A stretch of DNA of 64,000 bases from Mycolicibacterium aubagnense (GCF_010730955.1 NZ_AP022577.1:186001-250000), one strand, 5' to 3'; positions 55,569-64,000 are shown, numbered from the stretch's first letter. Translations and numbers: made by a program. The notes: generated by a model not told the origin, from the sequence alone.

Positions 55569-57002
55569 ATGAAACTTGTCCGGTTCTCTACGCTGGCGGC
55601 CGCCGTCGTGCTGGCCGCCGCCGGCTGCTCGGTCGATTCGGCCGGCAAGGACGACAACGTCGTCAACGTGGTCGTCGGCTACCAGTCCAAGACCATCAAC
55701 ACCGTCACCGCCGGGACTTTGCTTCGTGCGCAGGGATATTTGGAACATCGGCTCAGCGACATAACTTCTAAGACCGGCAAGAAGTACCACGTCGAATGGC
55801 AGGACTACGACACCGGTGCGCCGATCACCGCTCAGATGGTCGCCGAGAAGATCGACATCGGTTCCATGGGTGACTACCCGATGCTGATCAACGGCTCCAA
55901 GACCCAGGGCAACGAACGTGCCAAGACCGAACTCGTGTCGGTCACCGGGTCGAGCCCCACGGGTTCGCTGAACATGGTTGTGGTGTCGCCGGATTCGCCG
56001 ATCCAGTCGCTGAGTCAACTCGCCGGGCAGAAGGTGTCGGCCAGCGTGGGGTCGGCCGGTCACGGCACGCTGGTCCGGGCGCTGTCGAAGAACGGCATCG
56101 ACCCGAAGACCGGCGTCGAGGTGCTCAACCAGCAACCGCAGATCGGTGCGTCGGCACTGGAATCCGGCCAGGTCAAGGCACTTTCGCAGTTCGTCGCCTG
56201 GCCGGGACTGCTGGTCTTCCAGAACAAGGCCCGACTGCTGTACGACGGAGCCGAGCTGAACTACCCGACATGGCACGGCGTCGTCGTACGACGGGCCTAC
56301 GCCGGGGCACATCCCGAGGTGCTCGACGCCTTCCTGCAGGCACAGCTCGATGCCACCGATTTCCTCAACACCAAACCACTGGAAGCGACCCGGATCGTTG
56401 CGGAGGGCAGCGGCCTGCCGCAGGAGGTCGTCTACCTGTACAACGGCCCCGGTGGTACCCGGTTCGACACCACGCTGAAGCCGTCGCTGGTCGATGCGCT
56501 GAAAGGTGATGTGCCGTACCTGAAGTCGATCGGCGACTTCGCCGACCTGGATGTCAACGCGTTCGTCCAGGACGAACCGCTGCGCAATGCGTTGGCCGAG
56601 CGGGGTCGCGACTACAACGCCGAGGTCGCCCGCACCGTCAATCCGTCGGTGGTGCACGGCACCGATCCGGTGTGCAACATCGCGGTCGACAACCCGGCGC
56701 TCGCCGGTGAATTGTGGCTGGACGGCTCGGACACCACGCAGCCGGCGGCCAACCCGACCTGCCTGCTCAAGGCGATCAGGGCCGCAGAGGACAAGGGCAC
56801 CAAGGTCCGTGCCGCCTACGTCCCGGACGCGGAGTTCGGAACCCGTTGGCTGGCAGACAAATCCGTGTGGGTCCAGTTGAACACAGGCGAGGGCACCAAG
56901 TTTTTCCCATTCGACACCGCGGCCGGCGCCCACCGGTACCAGGCGGCCCATCCCGGTTCGTCGGTGGTGACCTATCAGCAGGCTCTGGTGGGTGCGGCAT
57001 GA
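55569..57002 (+). CDS. ABC transporter substrate-binding lipoprotein with NosL-like C-terminal part
   Basis: A 477-residue lipoprotein. Signal peptide MKLVRFSTLAAAVVLAAAGC with lipobox LAAAGC (Cys20). Residues about 30-360 are a sulfonate/nitrate/taurine-type binding fold (VVGYQSKTINTVTAGTLLRAQGYLEHRL; KIDIGSMGDYPMLINGSK; SLSQLAGQKVSASVGSAGHGTLVRAL). The last about 113 residues are extra: DPVCNIAVDNPA then AYVPDAEFGTRWLADKSVWVQLNTGEGTKFFPFDTAAGAHRYQAAHPGSSVVTYQQAL, which looks like NosL copper-binding/accessory domains. ATG 55569. Followed by ATGA overlap with the permease. Confidence 0.88.
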   Translation: MKLVRFSTLAAAVVLAAAGCSVDSAGKDDNVVNVVVGYQSKTINTVTAGTLLRAQGYLEHRLSDITSKTGKKYHVEWQDYDTGAPITAQMVAEKIDIGSMGDYPMLINGSKTQGNERAKTELVSVTGSSPTGSLNMVVVSPDSPIQSLSQLAGQKVSASVGSAGHGTLVRALSKNGIDPKTGVEVLNQQPQIGASALESGQVKALSQFVAWPGLLVFQNKARLLYDGAELNYPTWHGVVVRRAYAGAHPEVLDAFLQAQLDATDFLNTKPLEATRIVAEGSGLPQEVVYLYNGPGGTRFDTTLKPSLVDALKGDVPYLKSIGDFADLDVNAFVQDEPLRNALAERGRDYNAEVARTVNPSVVHGTDPVCNIAVDNPALAGELWLDGSDTTQPAANPTCLLKAIRAAEDKGTKVRAAYVPDAEFGTRWLADKSVWVQLNTGEGTKFFPFDTAAGAHRYQAAHPGSSVVTYQQALVGAA

Positions 57003-57853
57003 CGGCCATAGCCGCGGTTGTGGCCGCACCCACCCGCACTGCCGCGGCCGAGGTGTCGCGGCGGCGTGGGCCGGCGAAATGGCGCAGTTACGCAATCAAG
57101 GCGCTGTCGGTCATTGCGGCCGTGGGCATCTGGCAGCTGCTGACCGCCAATCACATCCGGTTCTGGCTGCGGTTCGACAATCTGCCGACCGTGACCCAGA
57201 TCGCTGCGAAATTTGTCGAGCGGCTGGGCGCCACGCAGTACTGGCTGGACCTGACGCAGTCGGTGATCCGGATCGTCAGTGGTTTCGGAATTGCGGCGGT
57301 GATCGGTGCGGCCACCGGTATCGCGCTCGGCCGGTCACGGCTGTTCGCCGACATCGTCGGCCCGCTGACCGAGCTGGCTCGTCCGATCCCGGCCATCGCG
57401 CTGGTGCCGGTTGCCATCCTGCTGTTTCCGACCGACGAGGCCGGCATCGTGTTCATCACGTTCCTGGCGGCGTTCTTCCCGATCATGGTCAGCACCCGGC
57501 ACGCCGTGCGGGCTCTGCCGACGCTGTGGGAGGACTCGGTGCGGACCCTCGGCGGCAGTCGCTGGGATGTGTTGCGGCAGGTCGTGTTCCCGGGGGTGCT
57601 GCCCGGGCTGTTCGGCGGCCTGTCGGTCGGCATGGGGGTGGCCTGGATCTGTGTGGTGTCCGCGGAGATGATCTCGGGCAGGCTCGGCGTCGGCTACCGG
57701 ACCTGGCAGGCCTACACCGTGCTGGATTACCCGAGCGTCTTCGTCGGCATCATCACCATCGGCGCTTTGGGTTTCGGTACGTCGGCCGCGGTGGAGCTGA
57801 TCGGCCGGCGGCTGACGCGCTGGCTGCCGCGTGGTGAGGAGCATGGGCGATGA
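56999..57853 (+). CDS. ABC transporter permease (sulfonate/taurine type)
   Basis: A 284-residue permease of the SsuC/TauC type with six predicted helices and the EAA loop region WEDSVRTLGGSRWDVLRQVVFPGVLPGLFGGLSVGMGVAWICVVSAEMI. Start ATG 56999 overlaps the binding-protein stop. Its own stop TGA (57851-57853) overlaps the first ATG of the 32-bp tandem repeat, so the ATPase is translated through a chain of minigenes. Confidence 0.92.
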   Translation: MTAIAAVVAAPTRTAAAEVSRRRGPAKWRSYAIKALSVIAAVGIWQLLTANHIRFWLRFDNLPTVTQIAAKFVERLGATQYWLDLTQSVIRIVSGFGIAAVIGAATGIALGRSRLFADIVGPLTELARPIPAIALVPVAILLFPTDEAGIVFITFLAAFFPIMVSTRHAVRALPTLWEDSVRTLGGSRWDVLRQVVFPGVLPGLFGGLSVGMGVAWICVVSAEMISGRLGVGYRTWQAYTVLDYPSVFVGIITIGALGFGTSAAVELIGRRLTRWLPRGEEHGR

Positions 57854-57921
57854 GCGCTTGCGCGAAGAGCAGAGGGCACAGATGAGCGCTTGCGCGAAGA
57901 GCAGAGGGCACAGATGAGCGC
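57849..57921 (+). repeat. 32-bp tandem repeat forming two coupled 11-codon minigenes
   Basis: Exact units at 57849-57880 and 57881-57912 plus a 9-bp partial third (57913-57921). Each unit begins GATGAGCGCTTGCGCGAAG. ATG 57850 and ATG 57882 each open MSACAKSRGHR followed by TGA (57883-57885, 57915-57917), so permease, minigene 1, minigene 2 and ATPase are joined by three successive ATGA overlaps. This resembles MIRU elements. Confidence 0.85.
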
Positions 57922-58669
57922 AGTACAAGCAGAGCCCAAGATTGCCGGCCTGCGCCTGGAACTCGACCGAATCCGGTTGTCCTACACCGGTGAACCGGTC
58001 GTGGACGGACTGAGCCTGACGGTCCAGCCGGGAGAAATTCTGGTGCTGACGGGCCCTTCGGGCTGCGGCAAGTCGACGGTGCTACGGGCGCTGGCCGGGC
58101 TGCTCAAGCCCGACGCCGGCCGGGTCCTCGCCGACGGCACACTCGTGACCACCACGTCGCGTGACCGTGGCATGGTGTTCCAGGACAGTGCGTTGTTGCC
58201 CTGGCGCACAGTGCGATCCAACATCGAGCTGGCGCTGCAGTTGCGCGGTGTGCCGCGTGCCGGGCGCCGAGAACGCGCCGAACGGTGGATCGACGAGGTC
58301 GGGCTCACCGGGTTCGCCGACTTCCTGCCGAAGAGCCTGTCCGGCGGTATGCGCCAGCGGGTCCAGCTGGCGCGCGGCCTGGCCGGGGCGCCGCGGGCCG
58401 TCCTGATGGACGAGCCGTTCGGCGCGCTGGACGCCAAGATCCGAACCGCCATGCAGCACTTGCTGATCGGCACCTGGCAGGCCCATCCGACCACCGTCGT
58501 CTTTGTCACCCATGACGTCGACGAAGCCCTCGCCCTGGGTGACCGCGTGGCGGTCCTCGGCCGCGCCGGCCAGCCGCTGCGCGCCCTGCTGGATGTGCCG
58601 AGCCCCCGTGATGCTGATGTCTCCCGCACCGAGCTGCGGGCCGAAATCCTTGGAGCACTACACCAATGA
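57914..58669 (+). CDS. ABC transporter ATP-binding protein (sulfonate/taurine type)
   Basis: A 251-residue ATPase. Walker A LTGPSGCGKSTVLRALAG, Q-loop MVFQDSALLPWRTVRSNIELAL, signature SGGMRQRVQLARGLAG, Walker B AVLMDEPFGALDAKIR, H-loop VFVTHDVDEALALGD: all as in SsuB/TauB. ATG 57914 is the third ATG in the tandem repeat and is chosen because the protein then matches family length; the upstream in-frame start at 57890 would run through repeat sequence. ATGA overlap with the flavoprotein gene. Confidence 0.93.
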   Translation: MSAVQAEPKIAGLRLELDRIRLSYTGEPVVDGLSLTVQPGEILVLTGPSGCGKSTVLRALAGLLKPDAGRVLADGTLVTTTSRDRGMVFQDSALLPWRTVRSNIELALQLRGVPRAGRRERAERWIDEVGLTGFADFLPKSLSGGMRQRVQLARGLAGAPRAVLMDEPFGALDAKIRTAMQHLLIGTWQAHPTTVVFVTHDVDEALALGDRVAVLGRAGQPLRALLDVPSPRDADVSRTELRAEILGALHQ

Positions 58670-61377
58670 GCACCCTCGAGATCCCTGATCTCGTCAACCC
58701 CGTCCGCCTGGACTGTGACGTCCTGGTGATCGGCGGTGGTACCGCCGGCACCATGGCCGCCCTGACCGCCGCCGAGAACGGCGCCCAGGTACTTCTGCTC
58801 GAGAAGGCCCACGTGCGGCACTCCGGCGCGCTGGCCATGGGCATGGACGGCGTCAACAACGCCGTCGTCCCGGGCAAGGCCACCCCGGAGGACTACGTCG
58901 CCGAGATCACCCGGGCCAACGACGGAATCGTCAACCAGCGCACCATCTATCAGACCGCGACGCGCGGCTTCGCCATGGTGCAGCGGCTGGAACGGTACGG
59001 CGTCAAGTTCGAGAAGGACGAGCACGGCGAGTACGCGGTGCGCCGCGTGCACCGCTCCGGCTCGTATGTGCTGCCGATGCCCGAGGGCAAGGACGTCAAG
59101 AAGGCGCTGTACCGCGTGATGCGGCAGAAGTCCATCCGGGAGAAGCTGCGCATAGAGAACCGGCTGATGCCGGTACGTGTGCTGACAGAGAACGGGCGCG
59201 CGGTGGGCGCGGCCGCCTTCAACACGCGCACAGGAGAATTCGTCACGGTGGGTGCCAAGGCCGTCATCCTCGCCACCGGGGCCAGCGGCCGGCTCGGCCT
59301 GCCCGCATCGGGCTACCTGTACGGCACGTACGAGAATCCCTGCAACGCCGGCGACGGATACTCCATGGCCTACCACGCGGGGGCGGAACTGTCGGGCATC
59401 GAGTGCTTCCAGGTGAACCCGCTGATCAAGGACTACAACGGACCCGCGTGCGCCTACGTCGCCAATCCTTTCGGCGGATACCAGGTGAACGCGCTGGGGG
59501 AGCGGTTCGTCGACTCCGACTACTGGTCGGGCCAGATGATGTCTGAAGTGAAGAGCGAGATCGAATCGGCCCGCGGGCCGATCTACCTCAAGGTCACCCA
59601 TCTGCCGGACGAGACCATCACCGCGATGGAGAACATCCTGCACACCACCGAGCGGCCGACGCGCGGCACCTTCCACGCGAACCGCGGCCACGACTACCGG
59701 ACCCACGACATCGAGATGCACATCTCCGAGATCGGCTTGTGCAGTGGGCATTCCGCGTCCGGGGTGTGGGTGGACGAGCATGCCCGCACCACCGTGCCAG
59801 GCCTCTACGCGGCCGGCGACATGGCGTGCGTGCCGCACAACTACATGATCGGAGCGTTCGTCTACGGTGACCTCGCCGGCGAGCACGCCGCTTCGACTCT
59901 CGCCGATGTCGAAGCGCCCGTGGATCTTCCGCAGGATCAGCTGGCCGAGGCGCACGAGTTGATCTACCGTCCGCTGCGGCATCCAGACGGACCGCCGCAG
60001 CCGCAGGTCGAGTACAAGTTGCGCCGCTTCGTCAATGACTATGTGGCGCCGCCGAAGACGGCGACCAAACTGTCGATCGCGGTCCGCACCTTCGAGCGCA
60101 TGGCCGCGGAGATCGAGCAGATGGGCGCTCGTACGCCGCATGAGCTGATGCGGACGGTCGAGGTGTCGTTCATCCGGGACTGCGCGGAGATGGCGGCGCG
60201 GTCGTCGCTGACGCGGACCGAATCGCGGTGGGGGCTGTACCACGATCGCGCCGACATTCCCGAGCGAGATGACGAAGAGTGGCGCTATCACCTGAACCTG
60301 CGCAAGGACGCGAACGGGGAGATGGAGTTCCTGAAGCGGCCGGTGGCACCGTATTTCGTGCCGGTGCCCGATCTGGACCACCTGCCGTCGGACCACGCGG
60401 TGCAGCATGTACACCAGCCGGACCTCGTCGGTGGCAAGGCGCCGGCGACGGCGGGATCGCGCCTGCGTCCCACCGAGCCGACGACGCCGCCGTCGCCGCG
60501 GATCGCGGCCGTGGTGGCCCTGGAGGAGCCGACGCTCTCCGACCTGGCCGCGTACCTGCAGGACGCCGACGGCGGGGTCCGGCGAGCCGCTGTCGCGGTG
60601 CTGGTGGAGAACCTGCCGGACGGCTACCAGCCCGACCTGGTCGCTGCCCTCGGCGACGCGGACGGCGCGGTGCGGGGCGCGGCCGCCGACGCGCTTCGCG
60701 AGCTGGTCGAGGTGCTGCCCGATCCGGCGGCGGTCGCCCCGTACCTGACGTCCGCTGACCCGGTCGTGCGAGCGGTGACGGTGTACGTCCTCAGTTCGCG
60801 CCGCGCCGGTGCGGCCCCGGATTACCGTGCCGCGGTGACCGATTCCGACCACCGGGTGCGGATCGAGGCGGTGCGTGCGCTGGTATCCGTTGATGACGTC
60901 GACGGCGTGGCCGCAGCCGCGGCCGATGACAACCGTGAGGTGCGGATTGCTGCGGGCAACGGCCTGGCCACGCTGCAATCCGGTGCGGACACCGTGCGGC
61001 AGCTGTTGGCCGACCGGGACCCGCTGGTGCGGGCGGCCGCGTTGGCCGCGCTGGCTGCCGTCGGTTGCGCCGAGCAGGACGTGCCGGAAGTGCAACGCGC
61101 CCTTCGGGAATCAGCGTGGCAGATTCGGCAGGGCGCCGTGCGGGCACTGTCCGGCGCGGCTCCGGCGGTCGCCGTCGAACCGCTGTCGCAGGCGCTGCAC
61201 GACCCGCACCTGGACGTGCGTAAGGCCGCCGTGCTCAGCCTGACCCGGTGGGCCGATTCCGAGGAGTCCGCCCGCGCGGCGCTCGGGATCGCGCTGGAAG
61301 ACGGTGACGCCGACGTACGGGCCTATGCGCGTCACGCGCTCGGCGCCGCAGCCCGGCATGCGCTCGCGACCTCCTGA
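58666..61377 (+). CDS. AprA-like flavoprotein with C-terminal HEAT repeats
   Basis: A 903-residue protein. Residues 1 to about 590 are a fumarate reductase/AprA-type flavoprotein: FAD site DVLVIGGGTAGTMAALTAAENGAQVLLLEKA (about 19-48), RHSGALAMGMDGVNNAVVPG, ILATGASGRLGLP, GVWVDEHARTTVPGLYAAGDMACVPHNYMIGAFVYGDLAGEHA. Residues about 615-903 are a series of at least seven PBS-lyase-type HEAT repeats (A-D-x-x-V-R-x-A-A-x-x-A-L). With the AprB-like ferredoxin it suggests a sulfur-oxyanion oxidoreductase, but fumarate reductase-like activity on another substrate is possible. Its 3' end overlaps the convergent amidase by 46 bp. Confidence 0.9.
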   Translation: MSTLEIPDLVNPVRLDCDVLVIGGGTAGTMAALTAAENGAQVLLLEKAHVRHSGALAMGMDGVNNAVVPGKATPEDYVAEITRANDGIVNQRTIYQTATRGFAMVQRLERYGVKFEKDEHGEYAVRRVHRSGSYVLPMPEGKDVKKALYRVMRQKSIREKLRIENRLMPVRVLTENGRAVGAAAFNTRTGEFVTVGAKAVILATGASGRLGLPASGYLYGTYENPCNAGDGYSMAYHAGAELSGIECFQVNPLIKDYNGPACAYVANPFGGYQVNALGERFVDSDYWSGQMMSEVKSEIESARGPIYLKVTHLPDETITAMENILHTTERPTRGTFHANRGHDYRTHDIEMHISEIGLCSGHSASGVWVDEHARTTVPGLYAAGDMACVPHNYMIGAFVYGDLAGEHAASTLADVEAPVDLPQDQLAEAHELIYRPLRHPDGPPQPQVEYKLRRFVNDYVAPPKTATKLSIAVRTFERMAAEIEQMGARTPHELMRTVEVSFIRDCAEMAARSSLTRTESRWGLYHDRADIPERDDEEWRYHLNLRKDANGEMEFLKRPVAPYFVPVPDLDHLPSDHAVQHVHQPDLVGGKAPATAGSRLRPTEPTTPPSPRIAAVVALEEPTLSDLAAYLQDADGGVRRAAVAVLVENLPDGYQPDLVAALGDADGAVRGAAADALRELVEVLPDPAAVAPYLTSADPVVRAVTVYVLSSRRAGAAPDYRAAVTDSDHRVRIEAVRALVSVDDVDGVAAAAADDNREVRIAAGNGLATLQSGADTVRQLLADRDPLVRAAALAALAAVGCAEQDVPEVQRALRESAWQIRQGAVRALSGAAPAVAVEPLSQALHDPHLDVRKAAVLSLTRWADSEESARAALGIALEDGDADVRAYARHALGAAARHALATS

Positions 61378-62759
61378 ATCCTGGCGAACGGTCGCTCGGC
61401 CTCCAGCAGGAAGGCCAGTTCGAGCAGAGTGCGCTCGTCCCCGTAGGCGGCGGACAGTTGGACGCCCACGGGCAGGCCGTCCGGGGACCGGTGCAGCGGC
61501 AGTGAGATCGCCGGCGTGCCCGCGATGTTGTTGAGCGGGGTGTACGCGACATACCGGCGCAGGCGGTCGATGAGGACGGGGAAGTCGACCGTCGGCGAAA
61601 GGTGTCCGATGCGGGGCGTGGTGTGCGAAAGCACCGGGGAGAGCACGGCTTCGTGCCGTGCGAACATCCGCGCGTACTGCGCGGCGACGCCGCGCAGGCG
61701 CAGCAGCGCGCCCGGGGTTCGGTGCAGATTCCGGCGGTGATGCGCGCGCAGCCCCAGGCTGAGGCCGTCGGCCCTGCCGGCGTCGAACGACCGGTCCAGG
61801 ATCAACCGGCCGGTGCCGACCGCGAGGTCGGCGAGCAGCGCCCAGTATTGGACGAAGTCGTCGGCGAACTGGGATGTGACGGGCAGCGTGATGGGTTCGA
61901 CGACGTGACCGGCGGCCTCCAGCAGCGCCGCGGTGTCTTCGACGGCCGCCCGGGTGGCGTCGTCGACCGACTCACCGGTGACGCTGTCGAACAGCACGCC
62001 GATACGAAGGGTCCGCTGCGCCGGCCCGCACACCCGGCCGATGGGCACGAGTGTCGGATTGCGCCAATGGTTCTCGCACGCGGCGAGGTACGTCGCGGTG
62101 TCGCGGACGCTACGGGTCAGGACGCCCTCGGAGATCATGTTGATCGGCAGGTGGCTGACCTGCTCGCCGTCGCGGTGCCGGCCGCGGCTCGGTTTGAGCC
62201 CGACCAGGCCCGCGCAGGCGGCGGGGATCCGGATGGAGCCACCGCCGTCGTTGGCGTGCGCGATGGGCACGACGCCGGCCGCGACCAGCGCCGCCGATCC
62301 GCCGGACGAAGCACCGACGGAGTACTCGGTGTGCCAGGGGTTTCGGACCGGCTCCTCGGTCATGTACTCGGTGGTGGCGTTGAAACCGAATTCGGGCATC
62401 CGGGTCTTGCCGATCAGCGTCATGCCGGCACTGAGGAACTGCGTCGCGTAGACGCCGTCCTTCTTCGCGGGACCGGCTGTGAACGCCTCCGAACCGTGCG
62501 TGGTCGGCAAGCCTGCGACGTCGGTGTTGTCCTTGATGAACGTTGGGACGCCGAAGAATTCGGCGTCCGGATCGGTGCTGTGGCGCGGTGTCGTCTCGCA
62601 GGCCACCGCCCGCAGCGTGGGGTCGACGAGCTGTGCGCGGGCTGTCGCCGCAGCCGCCAGCTCGTCGGGGCTGACCTGCATGTCGCGAACCAACCGGGAG
62701 AGGCCGACGGCGTCGTGGTCGCCGAGCGCGTCATCGCCGAAGGCGTGGATGGTTGACAT
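61332..62759 (-). CDS. Amidase signature family hydrolase
   Basis: A 475-residue enzyme with the Ser-cisSer-Lys triad: Lys76 (FIKDNTDVAG), cis-Ser151/152 in GASSGGSAALVAAGVVP, and nucleophile Ser175 in DGGGSIRIPAACAGLVGLKPSRGR. Similar to 6-aminohexanoate-cyclic-dimer hydrolase-like and mycobacterial AmiA/AmiC enzymes; the amide substrate is unknown. ATG 62759, 8 bp after the lactone oxidase stop on the same strand, so the two probably share an mRNA. The 46-bp tail overlap with the HEAT-flavoprotein is the longest convergent overlap in the window. Confidence 0.9.
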   Translation of the reverse strand: MSTIHAFGDDALGDHDAVGLSRLVRDMQVSPDELAAAATARAQLVDPTLRAVACETTPRHSTDPDAEFFGVPTFIKDNTDVAGLPTTHGSEAFTAGPAKKDGVYATQFLSAGMTLIGKTRMPEFGFNATTEYMTEEPVRNPWHTEYSVGASSGGSAALVAAGVVPIAHANDGGGSIRIPAACAGLVGLKPSRGRHRDGEQVSHLPINMISEGVLTRSVRDTATYLAACENHWRNPTLVPIGRVCGPAQRTLRIGVLFDSVTGESVDDATRAAVEDTAALLEAAGHVVEPITLPVTSQFADDFVQYWALLADLAVGTGRLILDRSFDAGRADGLSLGLRAHHRRNLHRTPGALLRLRGVAAQYARMFARHEAVLSPVLSHTTPRIGHLSPTVDFPVLIDRLRRYVAYTPLNNIAGTPAISLPLHRSPDGLPVGVQLSAAYGDERTLLELAFLLEAERPFARIQEVASACRAAAPSA

Positions 62760-62767
62760 CTGGTTCC

Positions 62768-64000
62768 TCAATCTCCGAGCACTTGCTGTAGGTAGTCGTT
62801 GGCGAAAGTCCGCCTGGGATCGAGCTTTTCGCGGACCGCGAGGAAGTCGTCGAACCGGGGGTAGCTGTCCCGCAGGTCCGCGGCGGTGCGGCCATGCATC
62901 TTGCCCCAGTGCGGCCGCCCGTCGTAGCGTCGCATGATCTGCTCGACCGCGGCGAAGTACTCGGTCGGGTCGTCGCGCACGTAGCGGTGCACCGCTACGT
63001 AGGCGCTGCGGCGTCCGTACGCGGTGGACAACCAGTTCTCGTCCGCCGCGGCGGCCCGGACCTCGATGGGAAACCCGATGCGCCAACCACGTTCGGCGAT
63101 CAGGCTGCGCACCTCGTCGAAGGCGGCGCCGACCGACTCGTAGGGGACGGCGTATTCCATCTCGCGGAACCGCACGCGCCGCGGCGAGGTGAAGACGCGA
63201 TCGGAACGCTGGGTGTGCTCACGGTCGGACAGGAACCGGGTGACGATGCGGTTCAGCACCGGAACGGCGGTCGGCAGTGCGCTGCCCACCGCACAGATCG
63301 CGCCCAGCACACCGTTCTCCACCAGTTCCTCCTCGATCCATTGGGAGACGGGATTGGTGGACTCGAGCGGGGTGTAGGCGGGCAGCCGGATGTTGGCCTT
63401 GGTGAACGCGACGTCGGTGTGCGGGAACCAGAAGAACTCGAAATGGTCGGTGTGCGTGCAGCGTTCATCGAAGGTCGCGATGATCTCATCGACCGGCTCG
63501 ACGCGTTCAATGGCGTGGATCGCAAAACTGGGGACACATTGCAACGTCACCTCGACGATGATGCCCAGCGCACCCAGGCCGACGCGCGCCGCCGGCAGGA
63601 GTTCGCTGTTCTGCTCCTCGTCGATCCGGACCAGCTCGCCGTTGCCCGCGACCAGCGTCAGCCCGACCACCTGAGTTGCCAGTCCGCCGAACGTCACCCC
63701 GGTGCCGTGGGTGCCGGTGGAAATGGCCCCGGAGATGGTCTGCCGGTCGATGTCGCCCATGTTCTCGAGCGCCAGTCCCTGCGTGGCCAGCAGCGACGTG
63801 AGCTGCCACAGTGGTGTGCCGCCGCCGACGGTGACCCGCTTGCGGTCCCGGTCGACACCGAGCACACCGGCCAGTGCGCCCAGAACCACCTGAATGTCCG
63901 GTGCCACGGCAATGCCCGTGAAACTGTGCCCGGAGCCGACGACCTTGACCCGGCGGCCCGCCGCGGAGGCGCGGGCGACGACGTCGCAGACGTCCGCGGC
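62768..64000 (-). CDS. FAD-linked sugar-lactone oxidase (D-arabinono-1,4-lactone oxidase type), 5' end outside
   Basis: At least 410 residues, continuing past the right edge. VKVVGSGHSFTGIAVAPDIQVVLGALAGVLGVDRDRKRVTVGGGTPLWQLTSLLATQGLALENMGDIDRQTISGAISTGTHGTG is the FAD domain of the VAO/ALO family (His of GSGHS is the usual covalent flavin site). C-terminal ALO domain: FFWFPHTDV, RFREMEYAVPYE, and HWGKMHG (catalytic region), ending RRTFANDYLQQVLGD. Oxidises sugar lactones or similar. The open frame fills to position 64000 without a stop. Confidence 0.92.
   Translation of the reverse strand, partial: AADVCDVVARASAAGRRVKVVGSGHSFTGIAVAPDIQVVLGALAGVLGVDRDRKRVTVGGGTPLWQLTSLLATQGLALENMGDIDRQTISGAISTGTHGTGVTFGGLATQVVGLTLVAGNGELVRIDEEQNSELLPAARVGLGALGIIVEVTLQCVPSFAIHAIERVEPVDEIIATFDERCTHTDHFEFFWFPHTDVAFTKANIRLPAYTPLESTNPVSQWIEEELVENGVLGAICAVGSALPTAVPVLNRIVTRFLSDREHTQRSDRVFTSPRRVRFREMEYAVPYESVGAAFDEVRSLIAERGWRIGFPIEVRAAAADENWLSTAYGRRSAYVAVHRYVRDDPTEYFAAVEQIMRRYDGRPHWGKMHGRTAADLRDSYPRFDDFLAVREKLDPRRTFANDYLQQVLGD

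Noticed and set aside
57982..61095. 1037-codon open frame antisense to the ABC ATPase and flavoprotein genes
   Set aside because: Low-complexity Arg/His/Gly-rich translation typical of antisense frames in GC-rich coding DNA; the sense genes have complete family motifs.

Overview
The window comes from a high-GC actinobacterium, almost certainly a non-tuberculous Mycobacterium/Mycolicibacterium. Several markers support this: a UsfY protein, an MPT63-type secreted protein, DUF222/HNH (13E12-type) proteins under LexA boxes, a mycofactocin-coupled SDR, F420/deazaflavin enzymes, SigF-type promoters and abundant GTG starts. From about 8 kb to 51 kb the gene order broadly follows the M. tuberculosis Rv2578c-Rv2532c segment in inverse orientation (compared from memory, not by alignment). 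I saw no rRNA, tRNA, CRISPR array or insertion sequence.

Region 1 (1-8 kb) is a stress-type island of small membrane and redox proteins around a SigF-family sigma factor with no anti-sigma partner. Five sites match or nearly match the mycobacterial SigF promoter (GTTT, 15-16 nt, GGGTAY), and two of them place the start codon almost at the predicted transcription start. Region 2 (8-19 kb) has a LexA-controlled radical-SAM protein, a TetR/flavin monooxygenase/SDR operon, a frameshifted HNH protein, a zinc metallopeptidase, a carboxylesterase, an MPT63-like protein, a phosphoribosyltransferase and a ketopantoate-reductase-like enzyme.

Region 3 (19-37 kb) starts with aspS, followed by a monooxygenase-alpha/beta hydrolase fusion, a deazaflavin oxidoreductase, a thiolase with a divergent HxlR regulator, and DUF389. 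It continues with a tightly coupled four-gene operon (transglutaminase-DUF2126, permuted ATP-grasp-alpha-E, second transglutaminase, zinc-ribbon metallopeptidase) that looks like a peptide ligation/hydrolysis system. A DUF4333 lipoprotein, DUF3097 and rarA follow. Region 4 (37-51 kb) is core housekeeping: alaS-ruvX-mltG-aroE, an A24 peptidase, a GNAT protein, aroC-aroK-aroB (no aroQ where M. tuberculosis has it), pepQ, efp and nusB. A MIRU-like 12-codon minigene links efp to nusB.

Region 5 (50.8-64 kb) is more accessory. It holds a molybdopterin oxidoreductase, a second HNH protein whose promoter spacer is a perfect LexA box, and a six-gene overlapping operon: GntR regulator, AprB-like ferredoxin, sulfonate/taurine-type ABC transporter, and an AprA-like flavoprotein with a C-terminal HEAT-repeat array. 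The transporter binding protein carries a NosL-like tail, and a 32-bp tandem repeat between permease and ATPase genes creates two more coupled 11-codon minigenes. An amidase and a truncated sugar-lactone oxidase close the window. The AprAB-like operon and the ATP-grasp operon are the best candidates for poorly described systems.
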